Positions 1 to 10,161 of a stretch of DNA of 51,715 bases are shown here, piece after piece. Origin of the DNA: an uncultured Armatimonadota bacterium (GTDB lineage: Bacteria; Armatimonadota; Armatimonadia; Armatimonadales; Armatimonadaceae); NCBI GenBank assembly GCA_903910385.1, contig CAIVZM010000009.1, positions 1 through 51,715 of the forward strand, written 5' to 3'. Each line of letters starts with the position of its first letter. Position 1 is the stretch's first letter. The notes below the pieces were generated by a model. The model saw only the letters and a list, made by a program, of their open reading frames with translations, was not told the origin of the DNA and made no database searches. A program made the translations under genes and the position numbers.

Positions 1-68
1 CCGTCGTTGACTTGCCCCTCAACATATTCTTTCAGGGACTCTGGCAGGGAGACATTCATATTGGTCAT
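1..68 (-). CDS. ParD/CopG-like antitoxin, N-terminal fragment (cut by window edge)
   Basis: The first 22 codons read MTNMNVSLPESLKEYVEGQV and run off the left edge. The pattern of a beta strand NVSLPESL followed by a helix is that of ribbon-helix-helix antitoxins of the ParD family, which repress their own operon and neutralise a ParE or similar toxin. The toxin would lie left of the window. The start could be the ATG at 68 or the one at 59 that begins MNVSLP. The family assignment rests on this short N-terminus only. Confidence 0.6.
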   Translation of the reverse strand, partial: MTNMNVSLPESLKEYVEGQVND

Positions 69-118
69 TATGCTACTTCATGAGTTAATTCCCACAAATT
101 TTAGCATATTATGTCATA

Positions 119-151
119 ACTTGGGGCGGCGCGAGGCGCCGCCCCAAGTTT
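119..151. terminator. Hairpin terminator downstream of acs
   Basis: A perfect 15-bp inverted repeat (AACTTGGGGCGGCGC and its complement, loop GAG) begins right after the acs stop codon. It lies between acs and the ParD-like gene. The uridine tract is short on either strand, so it may act as a processing or weak terminator hairpin. Confidence 0.75.
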
Positions 152-2164
152 CTACCCTTCCGCGTTTTCGTATTTGTCCTTCAATCCAGCGACGACCGAG
201 GGATCGGCGAGGGTAGTGGTGTCGCCGAGGGCGCGGCCTTCGGCGATGTCGCGCAGGAGACGGCGCATGATCTTGCCGGAGCGGGTCTTGGGCAGTTCGG
301 CGCTGAAAAGGATATCGTCCGGCCGGCAGATGACACCGATATGGTGGGCGACATGTTCCTTCAGTTCTCCCGCTAACTCCGACGTTCCCCGGAAGCCGTC
401 CTTCAGCGTTACGAAGGCAGCGATTGCCTGACCTTTGATCTCGTGGGTGCGCCCGATAACCGCCGCCTCTGCGACAGCAGGATGCGAAACCAGCGCAGAT
501 TCCACTTCCATCGTACTGATATTGTGACCGGCGACCAGCATGATGTCATCGACACGTCCCAGCAACCAGAAGTAGCCATCCTCGTCGCGACGCGCCCCGT
601 CACCGGCAAAGTACAGATTCTTACTACCGAATTTCGACCAGTACGTTTTCTGATAGCGATCATCATCGCCCCAGAGCGTGCGGAGCATGGAGGGCCATGG
701 CGTCCGCATGACCAGGAAGCCGCCGGAGCCGGGTGGCACGGAATCACCGTTCTCATCCACGACATCCGCGCCGATTCCGGGGAACGGGCGTGTAGCGGAA
801 CCGGGCTTTGTCGATACGACTCCCGGTAACGGAGTTATCATGTGCGCCCCGGTTTCCGTCTGCCACCATGTATCGACAATCGGGCATTTGCCGCCGCCGA
901 TTTGTTCGTGGTACCAGATCCACGCTTCCGGATTAATGGGTTCACCGACCGATCCCAGCAACCGCAACGAGGAGAGATCATGCTTCTCCACATGCTCCGT
1001 CCCCCACTTCATAAAGGCGCGAATCGCTGTCGGCGCGGTATAGAAGACGGTAACGCCGTATTTCTCGATCACTTCCCAGAAGCGGTCTCGATGCGGCCAA
1101 TCGGGAGCGCCTTCGTACATCAACACCGTCGCACCCGCAGCAAGAGGACCATAAACCACATAAGAATGCCCGGTTACCCAACCGACATCGGCGGTACACC
1201 AGTAGACATCTTCATCCTTGATATCGAATGTCCATTTCATGGTCGCCAGCGCCTGCGTCAGATAGCCAGCGGACGTATGCAGAATCCCCTTAGGCTTGCC
1301 TGTTGAACCGGAAGTATAAAGAATATATAGCGGGTCTTCAGAGTCCATGACTTCAGGATCGACACGCTTGGGCGATATCTCCATCAGGCGGTGCCACCAG
1401 TGGTCACGTCCCTCGGTCATGGCGACGTGGCGTGGGTCAGCGGCGCGATTGTAGACCACCACATTCTCAATAGTCGGGCAAGCTCCACCTTCGAGAGCTT
1501 CATCCGCCGTCAATTTTAACTGCACCACATTTCCACGTCGCCATCCCCCGTCCGCCGTAATCAACACTTTGGACTGGCTATCGTTGATGCGTTCGCGCAG
1601 GCTATCGGCGGAAAAACCTCCAAAAACGACGGTATGGATCGCTCCGATTCGGGCGCACGCCAGCATAGCAATCGCTGCTTCCGGGATCATGGGCAGGTAA
1701 ATGGTGACCCGGTCGCCTTTACCGACGCCCAGATGCTGCAAGACGCCGGAGAAATTATTCACTTCGCGCCACAGATCGTAGTAAGTCAAAACCCGTGTGT
1801 CGCCAGGTTCTCCTTCGAAGATGATCGCTGCTTTGTTGCGTCGTGCATTCTTTAGATGTCGATCCAGGCAGTTGGCGGCAAGGTTGAGTTTCCCGCCGAG
1901 GAACCACTTCGCGTGCGGCGGGTTCCACTCGCAGACGGTATGAAACGGTTCGACCCATTCCAGTTGCCGCGCCCATTCCGCCCAGAACGCTTCAGGGTTC
2001 TCCCCCGCCTTCTCATAAATGGCGGGATCACTTATATTAGCCCCGGCGGAAAACGTCTCGGATGGTGGAAACAATCGTTCTTCGGAAAGTCGGGCCTCGA
2101 TTGCAGCCCCGTCATTACTTGTCATAGTATTCGCGGCAGTCGCCATAGCGGATTCATCCTTCAT
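152..2164 (-). CDS. acs: Acetyl-CoA synthetase (AMP-forming)
   Basis: This 670-residue protein has the usual family length and converts acetate, ATP and CoA into acetyl-CoA, AMP and PPi in the cytoplasm. The AMP-binding loop [11 protein letters not shown] lies near residue 283, the adenylate motif WWQTETG near 437, and the C-terminal [11 protein letters not shown] near 630 carries the catalytic lysine that is often acetylated for regulation. No strong ribosome site precedes the first ATG. An internal ATG at 2146 (MATAAN) with AAGGA upstream is an alternative start. It appears monocistronic, closed by the hairpin at 119-151. Confidence 0.97.
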   Translation of the reverse strand: MKDESAMATAANTMTSNDGAAIEARLSEERLFPPSETFSAGANISDPAIYEKAGENPEAFWAEWARQLEWVEPFHTVCEWNPPHAKWFLGGKLNLAANCLDRHLKNARRNKAAIIFEGEPGDTRVLTYYDLWREVNNFSGVLQHLGVGKGDRVTIYLPMIPEAAIAMLACARIGAIHTVVFGGFSADSLRERINDSQSKVLITADGGWRRGNVVQLKLTADEALEGGACPTIENVVVYNRAADPRHVAMTEGRDHWWHRLMEISPKRVDPEVMDSEDPLYILYTSGSTGKPKGILHTSAGYLTQALATMKWTFDIKDEDVYWCTADVGWVTGHSYVVYGPLAAGATVLMYEGAPDWPHRDRFWEVIEKYGVTVFYTAPTAIRAFMKWGTEHVEKHDLSSLRLLGSVGEPINPEAWIWYHEQIGGGKCPIVDTWWQTETGAHMITPLPGVVSTKPGSATRPFPGIGADVVDENGDSVPPGSGGFLVMRTPWPSMLRTLWGDDDRYQKTYWSKFGSKNLYFAGDGARRDEDGYFWLLGRVDDIMLVAGHNISTMEVESALVSHPAVAEAAVIGRTHEIKGQAIAAFVTLKDGFRGTSELAGELKEHVAHHIGVICRPDDILFSAELPKTRSGKIMRRLLRDIAEGRALGDTTTLADPSVVAGLKDKYENAEG

Positions 2165-2282
2165 CGGTCACAAAGTTGCGCCCTTTAGTATAGCGATGCC
2201 GAAGGGGTTAAGCAACCGGGTACTTCCGCCACGGGATGCTTACCGAGACGGAGTCATAAGTGTCGCGGAACTTTCGAGCCGT

Positions 2283-3056
2283 TTATTCCTTGGCGACGCC
2301 AAATAACGAACGGAGACGAGATGACAAGCTAATCCGTTCGCTTTTGGGCTCCTGTTCTTCGAAAATAACATTGAAAAGGCGGCGATATCGTCCTTCGGGG
2401 CAGGTCAATGTGCGGACGCCATGCCATGCGTTCGGCGTATTTTGAAAAAGGAAACTATGGTTATCGCGGATTTCTGATGCCGCTTCTCTGGCAAAATCGG
2501 TGAAATCCGGGTTGATAGCATCTGTCTTCTTGCCTTCCAAAACCAGCGTCGCGCCACCCCAATCGGAGTCCCAATCTTCATGGGTATTGAAATAGAAAAT
2601 GTGAGTGCCCACTTTGTTATCCGCATCGCGGTGCGGGGATACTTCCGAGCCGGTAAAGCCCACATGCCAGGCATAGCGCACTGTCATACCTTGCCTACCC
2701 AGCAAACGCTCCATGAAAGCGCGATACCTGTCACTGGTCTGCAACTCTGTCATAAATTCGCGCCAGGCTAATGGTAAGTCCACATCACGGACTACTCCAG
2801 GTTCATCGGCATTCTTTTGTCCGTAGATAGAATGTCCATACGCGAGATAGTAGCGGTCGTGAGGACGCTGTCCTCCGACCCGCTCCAAACTGATATGCTT
2901 CTCAAAGAGGGTAAGCGATGGAAATTCTCGATATAATTTTTCGAACGCTTCCTGATGCAAAAGACCAGAAAAATTGAACCAGGGAAACGGCTGCCGTTCC
3001 GTAAAATGAACCACCTCAAATCTGTCAAGTGCGTTAATATCCAAATATCCGTTCAT
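2283..3056 (-). CDS. 2OG-Fe(II) oxygenase (prolyl-4-hydroxylase-like)
   Basis: This 257-residue protein has the double-stranded beta-helix iron site: HRDAD near residue 140 gives H-x-D, and NAWHGVRTL near 215 gives the distal His, followed by R in GRYRRLFNV for 2-oxoglutarate. Such enzymes hydroxylate proteins or small molecules; the substrate cannot be told. I chose the ATG at 3056 because GGAGAG sits 8 bases before it. An upstream in-frame ATG at 3116 overlaps the permease stop as ATGA but lacks a ribosome site and adds an unlikely 20 residues. It is last in the ABC transporter cluster and probably co-transcribed. Confidence 0.85.
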   Translation of the reverse strand: MNGYLDINALDRFEVVHFTERQPFPWFNFSGLLHQEAFEKLYREFPSLTLFEKHISLERVGGQRPHDRYYLAYGHSIYGQKNADEPGVVRDVDLPLAWREFMTELQTSDRYRAFMERLLGRQGMTVRYAWHVGFTGSEVSPHRDADNKVGTHIFYFNTHEDWDSDWGGATLVLEGKKTDAINPDFTDFAREAASEIRDNHSFLFQNTPNAWHGVRTLTCPEGRYRRLFNVIFEEQEPKSERISLSSRLRSLFGVAKE

Positions 3057-3112
3057 AATAAAAACTCTCCGAAAGATCCAGTGGTCTGTAATGACAATCT
3101 TGCTATAGGAAA

Positions 3113-6100
3113 TCATTCATGGCGCAACGCGTTCAGCAACGGCGCATTCAGCGCGAATCTTGCTGCAAGATACGCGAAAAGAAAGCCACTGAGGAATACT
3201 GCGCCAATGGTAACTGAAAGCGACAGGTAAGGAATATTCGCGCCGGGCGAGAGGAGCGAAGGTAAGACGGCGATCAAAGCGGCGAGTGTGCCGACAATAA
3301 GCCCCATCGATAACAATAATGCGTGTTCCCGAAAGACCAGAGTTTGCAAATCGGAGGAACGGAACCCGACCGCTCGGAGTAATGCCAGTTCGCCAGCCCT
3401 TTCATAGACATTTCGCAGAACGACTATACCCAATCCCAGACTGCCCAATAGTAGGCCCAACCCACCCAGAATCGCAAAAATGGAAAGATACGCATTTTCT
3501 ACTGTCTGAAATGCTGACAGTCGGTCAGTGGCGGGCGTTACCGCCATACCGACATCACTGAGTTTGCGAGTCAGTTCAGCGCCGATAGCCTTCGCCCGTT
3601 CCGGAGGAGCGTCGATCAAAAAGACGCGATATCCGCTATCTCCCGGAAACAGACGGGTAAAATGAGATTCCGATAGTATCAGTCCACCCTGCAAGATCGA
3701 CCCGGCAAGTATACCGACGATACGCAATTTATGCAGGACACCACGGTCATCCGCGTAATCCAGAGTATCGCCGAGTTTTTTTCCCAGAGACCATGTAACG
3801 GCATTCGTATCACCGATTACTGGTATCGCTCCATCAGAGTCCTGAAGTTTCAACAGATTCCAGGGATTTCCTGTCGTCGTACCCTGCGTTTGCATGAAAG
3901 TGAAAGCCCCGCGATCCGCCAGTTCTTTCTCAGGCGCTCCCAGAAGCCGGGGAGTTTGCGCACGGTTCAAATTCAGACAACTCGCCTCGTCTCCTTCACG
4001 CACGCGTAATGAGACAACCTTCGCTCCCGTAATGATTGTGTCATCGAGTGCATAGGTATCTCGTCCTTCAGGAGCGTTCAAATCCTGATACACCGGCAGA
4101 GAAGATTCAGCATAGAGCGCAAAACCGCCTGTGCCGGAACTGCGACGGGTGGCATTTTCACCGGGATCGTGACGGTTCGCGCCAATAGCGATTACCAGAA
4201 AACTGCCGGATGCCAGAAGGGAAATGACTCCCAGGCTACGCCCAACCCGACGAAAGGCGTTCCGCTCCGCCAAAGACTTCATTGTCAGCGCACCGCCTTT
4301 ACGCCGTTCCCCAGCAGACAACAAAACACGGCAAATCGAGATGCCCGCGATTAAAGCCAGCGCTCCGACACCGAAGAAAATCCCCGACTCCGCTTCATGA
4401 TTATCAGACACACCCAAAAAGGGCGTTGCAATTCCGAGGACGAGCGCTAGGACTCCAGTTACTAATGCCGTCAGAAGACCGGGCAGAAGACGGGTACTGC
4501 TCCGCGATGCAGAGAACAATCGGGCGGCGGACTCAGAGCCTGAAGCCATCAGCTCACGCGCCGACGCCTTAGTCTGCCGACGCGCTGCCAGATAAATCGC
4601 AAACAACGCCATCAAAAATCCGGCGAGTCCGCCATAGATCAACGTCTGCGAGTTCGCATGGTACTCCAGCGAGGAATTCGAGACAGCGCCGCTCCAGATC
4701 GATGTCAATCCCCCCACGACCATACGGGCGTACAGGGAAGCCAGAGCTACCCCAGCAAGCGCCGCAAGGATCGCAATCAAAGCTCCTTCCATCAGAAGAA
4801 AAGCGAGGATCCGACGAGAAGAAAATCCCAGAGCCAGTAATGTTCCTATCTCGGATGCTCGTTGTTCCACCCCAAAAGCGAAGAGCAGCGCAGTCAACAG
4901 TAACGCGGCAAGAATGAGAAAGAAGGAGAAGCCGAGAAATAATTGACCGAAGTCCAATGACTCGGAGGATGCCGTTAGAGCGCGTTCACGAACCGGTTGA
5001 AAGAAAAGTCCCTGAGAAGCCGGATTCAATGCCTGTCGCAGACATGCCCGAACCTTCTGTTCGCCGTCATTACCCCTCGCGGGATAACGAACTGAGGTGA
5101 GGTTTCCAAACCGGTTTTTCCATATGTTTTGACCGGCGCGAAGAGTTATGAACGCCTTCGGAGTCCCACGGTATATGTCCCAGTAAGCCTGATCTTTATC
5201 GCGTAATTTGTTGAGATCGACCGGGACGCCCGGTTCCCACTCACGGCAATTCTTTTTATCTGAGAGACCGGGAATATCCGGCATCAATGTCGGGTCATTC
5301 GCGACGCCGGCAAGGGGAAGAATCCCCCGTATTTTGAAGGTGGAACTGTGCTCCTCCAGTTTACGCATCGGTCCCACGAGCCAGTACTTTAGCGCTACCT
5401 GATCGCCTACCTTAGCTCCGACATCTTGTGCAAACCACTCGTTGACCAGAATCTCGTCATCCTTCATTCCAGAAGGGACTATTCCACCGTCCATCGCAGC
5501 GACCGTCGAGTAAGGTGTCGCCTTTTGCCCGACGCGTAATTCGTTGACGAAGTAGGTCAGCGTCCCCTTTGCATCCGGCATCGCCTTGATAGCAGCCTCG
5601 CCCAGAGGGGGGTCGAGGAACACACGATTTGTCCGAAGTTCGACCAGATTCTGGTTCGGGACTTTTCGGACATCCAGACCGGAATCCGTAAAATCCCAGT
5701 GTTTCCAGAGAGCGGAAGTCGCATTCGCCGAGGCGGACGTTTGTGTCCCCGGAACGGACGATGGCGCGTTTCTTGTCACTCCTGTCAGAAGCGCGTTGGC
5801 ACGGTTTTCCATACCAATCAGTTTTTGTAACGCCTCGCGAGCGATAAAGGCGTTAAAGGGAGGCGTTTGATTGGCTTCCAGACTAAACCTGCCAAACTGC
5901 TCCTCCTTCAAAATAGCGCCGACGGGAGCTCGGAGAGTGACAGTTGCATCCTCGATAGTGGAAAGCGGAGCGTCCCTTGATAACAGGCTGGGCTTGTTGA
6001 CTCGCAGGAGTACATCGTCTCCTATTTTGATGCTTAACGCGGCTGCCAGTCTCTCATTGAGGGCGACGCTCTCTCCACGAATCGACGGTGGCGTCATCGG

Positions 6101-6478
6101 GTTTGCGTTCAATTCCCAGAAATCAGATTCGATTCCTATGACCTGAACACGATTGACTCGCACATCGCCGCCCGTACCATCGGCTCGCTGCGCGGTAGCC
6201 GTGCCAGGGAGGAGAATAATTGCCGATGTTTTCACACCGAGTTCGCTGGCAAGGTCGGAAGCCAGTTTTGTACGGAAGAAGCGTTCCGGGTTATACAGCG
6301 CATTTTCGATGATGCCTATACGGGAAAGCGCCATCTTTTGCAGGCTATATCTCACCGAATCGCCTACCGCGAGCGCCCCGGTAATAATCGCCGTAGCGAG
6401 AGTAGCTCCCAGCAATACTCCGATATGCGATTTCGCATGGTAGCGTAGACTCTGAAGGATAAGCCGCCATGAGTTCAT
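3113..6478 (-). CDS. Large FtsX-like ABC transporter permease
   Basis: A 1121-residue permease of the MacB/FtsX type. It starts with one membrane helix (residues about 18-40), has a large extracytoplasmic domain, a block of three helices near 500-620, further helices near 650-720, a second soluble domain and a final helix trio ending at residue 1121. This is the duplicated layout of DUF214-type permeases that move lipids, lipoproteins or peptides rather than small nutrients. Its start overlaps the ATPase stop by 4 bases (ATGA), which points to translational coupling. The substrate is unknown. Confidence 0.92.
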   Translation of the reverse strand: MNSWRLILQSLRYHAKSHIGVLLGATLATAIITGALAVGDSVRYSLQKMALSRIGIIENALYNPERFFRTKLASDLASELGVKTSAIILLPGTATAQRADGTGGDVRVNRVQVIGIESDFWELNANPMTPPSIRGESVALNERLAAALSIKIGDDVLLRVNKPSLLSRDAPLSTIEDATVTLRAPVGAILKEEQFGRFSLEANQTPPFNAFIAREALQKLIGMENRANALLTGVTRNAPSSVPGTQTSASANATSALWKHWDFTDSGLDVRKVPNQNLVELRTNRVFLDPPLGEAAIKAMPDAKGTLTYFVNELRVGQKATPYSTVAAMDGGIVPSGMKDDEILVNEWFAQDVGAKVGDQVALKYWLVGPMRKLEEHSSTFKIRGILPLAGVANDPTLMPDIPGLSDKKNCREWEPGVPVDLNKLRDKDQAYWDIYRGTPKAFITLRAGQNIWKNRFGNLTSVRYPARGNDGEQKVRACLRQALNPASQGLFFQPVRERALTASSESLDFGQLFLGFSFFLILAALLLTALLFAFGVEQRASEIGTLLALGFSSRRILAFLLMEGALIAILAALAGVALASLYARMVVGGLTSIWSGAVSNSSLEYHANSQTLIYGGLAGFLMALFAIYLAARRQTKASARELMASGSESAARLFSASRSSTRLLPGLLTALVTGVLALVLGIATPFLGVSDNHEAESGIFFGVGALALIAGISICRVLLSAGERRKGGALTMKSLAERNAFRRVGRSLGVISLLASGSFLVIAIGANRHDPGENATRRSSGTGGFALYAESSLPVYQDLNAPEGRDTYALDDTIITGAKVVSLRVREGDEASCLNLNRAQTPRLLGAPEKELADRGAFTFMQTQGTTTGNPWNLLKLQDSDGAIPVIGDTNAVTWSLGKKLGDTLDYADDRGVLHKLRIVGILAGSILQGGLILSESHFTRLFPGDSGYRVFLIDAPPERAKAIGAELTRKLSDVGMAVTPATDRLSAFQTVENAYLSIFAILGGLGLLLGSLGLGIVVLRNVYERAGELALLRAVGFRSSDLQTLVFREHALLLSMGLIVGTLAALIAVLPSLLSPGANIPYLSLSVTIGAVFLSGFLFAYLAARFALNAPLLNALRHE

Positions 6479-7215
6479 TGAAGCGATACCGTTCCGTCCT
6501 GTATCTGGTATACAGTTCCCATGCGTGCGGCGAGTTCCGGGGCGTGCGTCACCAGCAATACGGCGACTTTTTCTTCGCGATTGAGTTCCAGCAACAAATC
6601 AGCAAGATTCTCCGCCGATCTGGCGTCCAGCGCACCCGTCGGTTCATCGGCGAGGAGAAGTTTCGGTGAGTTGATCAAAGCGCGAACCACTGCCACCCGC
6701 TGACGTTCCCCGCCGGACAACTGACCGGGTCGGTGCGTCAAGCGATTCAAAAGCCCGACACGCTCCAGCAATCGCTTTGCCCGCAATTCGGGCTGTTCTG
6801 GCGCAGAGGTATGCGCCCCTCCCTTAACGGAATTTCCCGGTGGCAACGCTAGCGTCGGCACCAGAACATTTTCCCAGACAGTGCACTGCGGCAAGAGATG
6901 ATGCAGTTGAAAAATGAGCCCGATATCCCGGCTACGAACCTGTGCCAGCTCTTTTTCGGAAAGCCGGGTCAGATCCTGCCCATCCAGCTTGATGACACCT
7001 TTATCGGCTTTATCCAGTGTCCCGATGAGGTTCAGGAGAGTACTCTTACCCGAACCGGAAGGCCCCACCAGCGCCGCCGTCTCCGCAACATGCATCAGCA
7101 AACTCACATTACGCAGTACAGGAGTCTCTGGACTATCGTTTCCCTCACGGAAACTTTTAAATACATTCGCAACTTCCAACAGGAGACCGCTCTCCGAAGT
7201 GCGTTTCGCCGTCAC
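6475..7215 (-). CDS. ABC transporter ATP-binding protein, LolD/MacB type
   Basis: This 246-residue ATPase has Walker A GPSGSGKS, the Q-loop in LIFQLHHLLP, the signature LSGGERQR, Walker B LLLADEP and the H-loop in LLVTHAPE. It energises the FtsX-like permease encoded next, with which it overlaps by 4 bases. I place the start at the GTG at 7215, which overlaps the stop of the upstream membrane gene as GTGA. The longer open frame to 7524 only reads through that gene in the wrong frame and its residues have no family resemblance. Confidence 0.92.
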   Translation of the reverse strand: MTAKRTSESGLLLEVANVFKSFREGNDSPETPVLRNVSLLMHVAETAALVGPSGSGKSTLLNLIGTLDKADKGVIKLDGQDLTRLSEKELAQVRSRDIGLIFQLHHLLPQCTVWENVLVPTLALPPGNSVKGGAHTSAPEQPELRAKRLLERVGLLNRLTHRPGQLSGGERQRVAVVRALINSPKLLLADEPTGALDARSAENLADLLLELNREEKVAVLLVTHAPELAARMGTVYQIQDGTVSLQ

Positions 7216-7772
7216 TGTTTTGTCGCTTCCATCACTGCCGTAGAATTTGCGGGACGAGGAGCCGGGCCATGAGGAGGCATCGGACGAAACAATGTCACCA
7301 GAAAACCGCCGAGAGCTGCCATAATAAGACCCAAATAGAATGGCCAGCGAATTGAACCGATTCCTTCCGCAGGAGGATTCATTATAATCGCAACGATGGC
7401 GTTCACGATCGGAGCCCCGCCAAAGACAATGGACATGACAACAGGAGGCGATCCCTTCGCTCCATACGCAAGCAGTACGCAAAAGGCTCCGATCGCCCCG
7501 ACGATTCCCGCCATCAAAGACCATCCCATTCCCTTGACCGGCATTTGCCAGGATGCGCCATTGAGCAGCATTACCACAACGGGAGCCAGAACCGCTGTCA
7601 GGAAATACGCCAATCCGACAAACAGAAAAGCTTTATAGCGACCGTTCATCGGGTCGCCCATGCTCATCTGACCGACATTGAGAAAGACGCCATACACGCC
7701 CCAAGTCACAACAGTCATCAGCGCAAATCCCAACCATCCCATACCGGGAGACCCTGCCTGCTCGCTTCCCAT
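7212..7772 (-). CDS. Small multi-spanning membrane protein, DMT/EamA-like
   Basis: A 186-residue hydrophobic protein with about five predicted membrane helices and a short polar tail. Helices and glycine-rich turns such as LMAGIVGAIGAFCVLLAYG and the final LGLIMAALGGFLVTLF resemble half of a drug/metabolite transporter fold. AGGAG stands 6 bases before the ATG. It heads the cluster that continues with the ABC ATPase, permease and oxygenase. Whether it belongs functionally to the exporter is unknown; the family is inferred from helix pattern only. Confidence 0.75.
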   Translation of the reverse strand: MGSEQAGSPGMGWLGFALMTVVTWGVYGVFLNVGQMSMGDPMNGRYKAFLFVGLAYFLTAVLAPVVVMLLNGASWQMPVKGMGWSLMAGIVGAIGAFCVLLAYGAKGSPPVVMSIVFGGAPIVNAIVAIIMNPPAEGIGSIRWPFYLGLIMAALGGFLVTLFRPMPPHGPAPRPANSTAVMEATKQ

Positions 7773-7850
7773 ACTTTACTCCTGCAATCTCTAAAACCGA
7801 AATATGATTTTCTGCCGCATCATTGATACAACATAGACTGATCCGCGCTC

Positions 7851-9131
7851 TCAAGCGCTTCCCAGCGCTTGCATGACGCCACTCGCCATGTCGTCCATAC
7901 TGAATCTCTCAAAAACGCGTTTCTGACCTTCCGCTCCCAGTTTGTACGCTTCGTCAGGATAAGACAGCAATTCTTCGATTGCTTTGGCTAAATCGTCGAC
8001 GCTATCTGGTTCGCACAAGATACCACCGCCAGTAGCGGCAAGGAGTTCCGGAAAAACGGCATGGCGAGGAGCCACGACCGGGGTTCCAGCTGCCAGAGCT
8101 TCGATGATATATAACCCGAAAGCCTCTCCATACATCGCCGGGGTCGATAGTACGGTGAGGGATTGCAGAAACGCGATTTTATCGTCCCGGTCAATATTGG
8201 GAAAGAACTGCGCATCATTTTCCAGACCAGCAGTCCGTAGTTTCGCTTTTTGCTCCTCTACATAAGTCACATCGCCCGGCGTTTGCGCTCCTGCTACACG
8301 TAACTGCACAGCGGGAATGGCGTTACGTTTACGCAACAGGATGTACGCATCCACAAGGGTGTGCAAGCCCTTTGGAGGGCACATTCGGGAAAGAAATCCC
8401 AGAGTCGGCGTCTCCGGGGGAGCGGGTTTAGGATTATATCCCTCCAATGAGATGCCGTTATATACGACGTGGACTTTTTCTGGAGGAAGTTTCGCCCGTC
8501 GTATCATGATGTCACCATAGTAATGGCTGACAGGGATAAATACATCGACATCCTGCGCTCTCTCCGCCAGAGTTTCCCAGGATTGAGTCCGATAAGGTTC
8601 CCCAAGACTATCCAGAAAGGTATCTTCTCCGTGTAGAGTGCAGATTACTTTAGCTCCCGTCTCACGGCGAATTCTCCCCGCTAACCCCATGAGAAGAGCG
8701 TTGGACAGAATTACTGCATCCGCTTTACCATCATGTTTCAGCCACTCAACCAGACGATCCAGTTCTTTTGACTGACTGCCGTCTTCACCTCTCAACATAG
8801 AGAGCGTCAGATTTCCCAGTTCGTGTGGTTGCGTCATCCCCGCTCGTTTCGCTGCGGATGCGAGAGCGGGAGGAGAGTCGAAAAGACGATCTATCCAGCG
8901 GGGGGTCTTTCGAAAAATAGGTGAAACCTGCTGAAGATAAACATTGATGCCCCCATAGAAAAGAGGAGCTCCTTCAGCAGCAGAAACTTCATCCAGAGAT
9001 GGCGGCAGGTACATGGGAACCATGAGCGCATCCTGATTTCTTCGACGCAGGGCGATTGCCAGCGCATTATCGCGCATGCAGGTGCCGCAGTAAAAGCTAC
9101 CAGTACCAGGAGTGAGGAGGATGATCTTCAT
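7851..9131 (-). CDS. Glycosyltransferase family 4 (GT-B fold)
   Basis: A 426-residue retaining glycosyltransferase. The N-terminus MKIILLTPGTGSFYCGTC and the acceptor-side HGEDTFLDSLG are followed by VSHYYGD, GFLSRMCPPKGLHTLV and the donor-binding GEAFGLYIIEALAAGTPVVA with the E-x7-E pair. It likely adds a sugar to a lipid, exopolysaccharide or glycan; acceptor and donor are unknown. The frame opens at a GTG at 9170, but that start lies inside a hairpin behind the previous gene and the family alignment begins at MKIILL, so ATG 9131 is preferred. Confidence 0.9.
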   Translation of the reverse strand: MKIILLTPGTGSFYCGTCMRDNALAIALRRRNQDALMVPMYLPPSLDEVSAAEGAPLFYGGINVYLQQVSPIFRKTPRWIDRLFDSPPALASAAKRAGMTQPHELGNLTLSMLRGEDGSQSKELDRLVEWLKHDGKADAVILSNALLMGLAGRIRRETGAKVICTLHGEDTFLDSLGEPYRTQSWETLAERAQDVDVFIPVSHYYGDIMIRRAKLPPEKVHVVYNGISLEGYNPKPAPPETPTLGFLSRMCPPKGLHTLVDAYILLRKRNAIPAVQLRVAGAQTPGDVTYVEEQKAKLRTAGLENDAQFFPNIDRDDKIAFLQSLTVLSTPAMYGEAFGLYIIEALAAGTPVVAPRHAVFPELLAATGGGILCEPDSVDDLAKAIEELLSYPDEAYKLGAEGQKRVFERFSMDDMASGVMQALGSA

Positions 9132-9142
9132 GAGAGTGAAGC

Positions 9143-9168
9143 GTCCCTCTTCGGATGAGAAGAGGGAC
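9143..9168. terminator. Hairpin between prepilin-like gene and glycosyltransferase
   Basis: A perfect 10-bp stem (GTCCCTCTTC with its complement) and a 6-base loop lie between the stop of the prepilin-like gene and the preferred start of the glycosyltransferase. There is no uridine run, so it may terminate weakly, protect the upstream mRNA end, or limit read-through into the glycosyltransferase gene. Confidence 0.55.
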
Positions 9169-9179
9169 ACATGAATATA

Positions 9180-10067
9180 TTACTGGGTCGCGCCGGGGCA
9201 GGATTCACGAAACCACGCAGCGGCGTTCGGCGTTTTTTCCTTGCACCAGCTGACATTGGTCTCACTCCGCTGACGCCAGGACTGCGTTGGAGCTTTGAAC
9301 CATTTTACATGACCATCGGCAAACGCGTAAACACTGCCACCGGAATGGCGGTAGCGCCCAGCGCAGTAGTTGTCTGCACGTCCAATGATGCGTCCGGTGC
9401 TGGTCAGATCCGGATAGCCGTATTCGATTCCCTTACATCCCGTAGTCCAGTCATCGCCGCTGGTATTCCCGATGTAGCCCCAGCCTTCGGTGACCAGAAC
9501 CACCTGCGCCGGAGCGTCGAAAGCGGCAAGAACGCTCGGTTTGCCCGGGAACCATCCGTAAGTGGGCGCCAGTCGGTGCATGGTCGGCATATAGTACGCG
9601 TTATTGATATAGCTAAGCCCCTTCGAGTAGAAGGAACTGGCGAACGGTCCGGGTTGCGGATCTCCCGTCGCGACTGGGAAACCGTTATTACCGATGCTGG
9701 GGCAGACCCAGAAAGCAACCTCCTTACGGTTTGCGGGAGAATTGGGATTGGCATTGGCGCCCGCCCCTACCTTGATATATGGCTCGATCAGGTCTTGCCA
9801 GGTGACAGCGGAGGTCATCCCCGGCAACAGAAAAGATCCCAGAGGAAGACCCTCGTCGTAATCTTGCGCATACATCATGACCGCAAGACCTATTTGCTTG
9901 TTGTTTGAAAGGCAAGTCGCCTGACGCGCCTTCTCTCTTGCCTGTGCGAAAACAGGAAAAAGAATAGCGGCAAGTATCGCTATAATGGCTATGACGACAA
10001 GAAGTTCGATGAGCGTAAATCCGCGCTCTAAACCGCTCAGTCGAGCGCGGTTTGTGGCAAACGACAT
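9180..10067 (-). CDS. Prepilin-type N-terminal methylation protein with H-X9-DG domain (DUF1559-like)
   Basis: A 295-residue type IV pilin-like protein. The leader ending LERG is followed by [18 protein letters not shown], the prepilin peptidase site with Glu at +5, then [13 protein letters not shown], and near the end [14 protein letters not shown], the H-X9-DG block. Such proteins are abundant in Planctomycetota and Armatimonadota and are thought to be surface pseudopilins of unknown task. AAGGAG precedes the ATG by 9 bases. It is divergent from the carotenoid genes. The variable C-terminal domain has eight cysteines, which could form disulfides outside the cell. Confidence 0.93.
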   Translation of the reverse strand: MSFATNRARLSGLERGFTLIELLVVIAIIAILAAILFPVFAQAREKARQATCLSNNKQIGLAVMMYAQDYDEGLPLGSFLLPGMTSAVTWQDLIEPYIKVGAGANANPNSPANRKEVAFWVCPSIGNNGFPVATGDPQPGPFASSFYSKGLSYINNAYYMPTMHRLAPTYGWFPGKPSVLAAFDAPAQVVLVTEGWGYIGNTSGDDWTTGCKGIEYGYPDLTSTGRIIGRADNYCAGRYRHSGGSVYAFADGHVKWFKAPTQSWRQRSETNVSWCKEKTPNAAAWFRESCPGATQ

Positions 10068-10161
10068 TCAAAAGGCTCCTTCCGCATCTCAAGGACCGCC
10101 GTTTGCGTCCCGATGAAGCGTCGTTGATCGGTAAAATTATACCATTGCGATAGAATACGCT

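Noticed and set aside
7216-7524. N-terminal extension of the ABC ATPase
   Set aside because: It overlaps the membrane protein gene in another frame and shows no family similarity; the GTG at 7215 explains the data.
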